A program made the translations under genes and the position numbers. From Candidatus Saccharibacteria bacterium oral taxon 488 (GTDB lineage: Bacteria; Patescibacteriota; Saccharimonadia; Saccharimonadales; Saccharimonadaceae), in contig CP039998.1 of assembly GCA_013099015.1 (NCBI GenBank), positions 744,001-808,000 of the forward strand: DNA of 64,000 nt, read 5' to 3'. The notes beneath the pieces are model-generated. The model worked only from the letters and a program-made list of their open reading frames with translations, searched no databases and was not told the DNA's origin. The first letter of the stretch is position 1. Each line of letters begins with the position of its first letter. This document shows, in pieces, positions 63,585 through 64,000 of the stretch.

Positions 63585-64000
63585 TTGACAGCCCCCGCAT
63601 TGGTTTTACCGGGCTTGCTTGATGTATTTACCGCTATATCAACACCAGAAATCTGCCCATCGCGCACGATAATTTCCCGGTCAGCATAAGCAGCAATCGT
63701 CGGCTCGTGCGTCACCATGATGACTGTTGTGCCGTGCTCTTTGGCAGTTTTGATGAACAATTCCATGACCTTTTCTGAGTTCAGGCTGTCCAGCGAACCT
63801 GTCGGCTCGTCGGCAAATAGTACTTTTGGCTCAATCACCATGGCCCGGGCAATCGCTACCCGCTGCATTTGTCCGCCTGACAATTCACCGAGCATACTGT
63901 CGGCCTTGTCACTCAGCTCAACATTGTTAAGCCATGTTCTCGCCCGTTGATAGGCCTCTTTACGCTTGACGCCGTTCAGTAGCAGCGGCAGCGCCACATT
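63581..64000 (-). CDS. MacB/LolD-type ABC ATPase, 5' end outside window
   Basis: Signature LSGGQMQRVAIARAM, Walker B VLFADEPTGSLDS and the switch His in VTHEPTIAAYADR identify the LolD/MacB/BceA ATPase group. Walker A would lie beyond the window edge; the frame is open to the last base (..NVALPLLLNG), so the in-frame GTG near the edge is not the true start. A 15-residue Lys/Asn/Ala tail follows the core. It works with the permease downstream. Confidence 0.93.
   Translation of the reverse strand, partial: NVALPLLLNGVKRKEAYQRARTWLNNVELSDKADSMLGELSGGQMQRVAIARAMVIEPKVLFADEPTGSLDSLNSEKVMELFIKTAKEHGTTVIMVTHEPTIAAYADREIIVRDGQISGVDIAVNTSSKPGKTNAGAVK

Overview
The window looks like chromosome from a Candidatus Saccharibacteria (TM7, Patescibacteria) genome, probably a host-associated one. 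Grounds: very dense short operons, a lone type IV pilin-like protein, an archaeal-type class I lysyl-tRNA synthetase, several small proteins without recognised family, and a complete arginine deiminase operon of the kind reported from mammal-associated Saccharibacteria. The standard code fits: TGA ends clear genes such as murJ, murC and recX. The phylum call is inference from gene content; there is no rRNA here.

Region by region. 1-6.3 kb is a decayed accessory zone: a membrane protein tail, a tandem-repeat protein, genes with in-frame stops, a deleted MazG copy, a DUF218 protein, and a three-gene cassette (MazG, unknown protein, P-loop kinase/methyltransferase fusion) sitting inside a broken lepA. 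6.35-11.8 kb is the housekeeping operon tilS-ftsH-murJ-lepA'. 11.9-19.9 kb has a frameshifted gene in a G7 tract, an SGNH hydrolase, a membrane protein/ATP-cone/flavoprotein/cutA operon, ftsB, and all three CAT-anticodon tRNAs. 20-31.9 kb has murC, recA-phosphoesterase, recX, a pilin, a PH-domain membrane protein, a CBS protein, a DsbA-like protein, a CorA family protein, an MFS pump, a second MazG and lysS. 32-36.8 kb has an ABC exporter, a CHAP protein broken by TGA, and a second CorA family protein. 36.9-41.7 kb is arcA-argF-yfcC-arcC. 42.9-49.9 kb is a visibly AT-rich four-gene island (MmeI-like methyltransferase, SF2 helicase, GIY-YIG protein, C5 methyltransferase), the best candidate for an uncharacterised defence or restriction system. 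50-58.9 kb has an ABC remnant, tRNA-Pro, a Nudix hydrolase, a kinase-fold protein, an amino-acid ABC transporter with a thioredoxin, an LtaS-like enzyme, galE, a nucleotidyltransferase and an ASCH protein. 58.9-64 kb has CIRCE-controlled clpB and a MacB/FtsX-like ABC system running off the end.

Two themes cross the window. First, many genes have a -10 hexamer ending 5-8 (mostly 6) bases before ATG with no Shine-Dalgarno, implying widespread leaderless mRNAs; two divergent pairs share one palindromic -10. Second, the genes fit an envelope-dependent epibiont: arginine fermentation for ATP, amino-acid uptake, export pumps, wall synthesis (murC, murJ, ftsB, LtaS-like), redox proteins outside the membrane, and DNA modification/defence.
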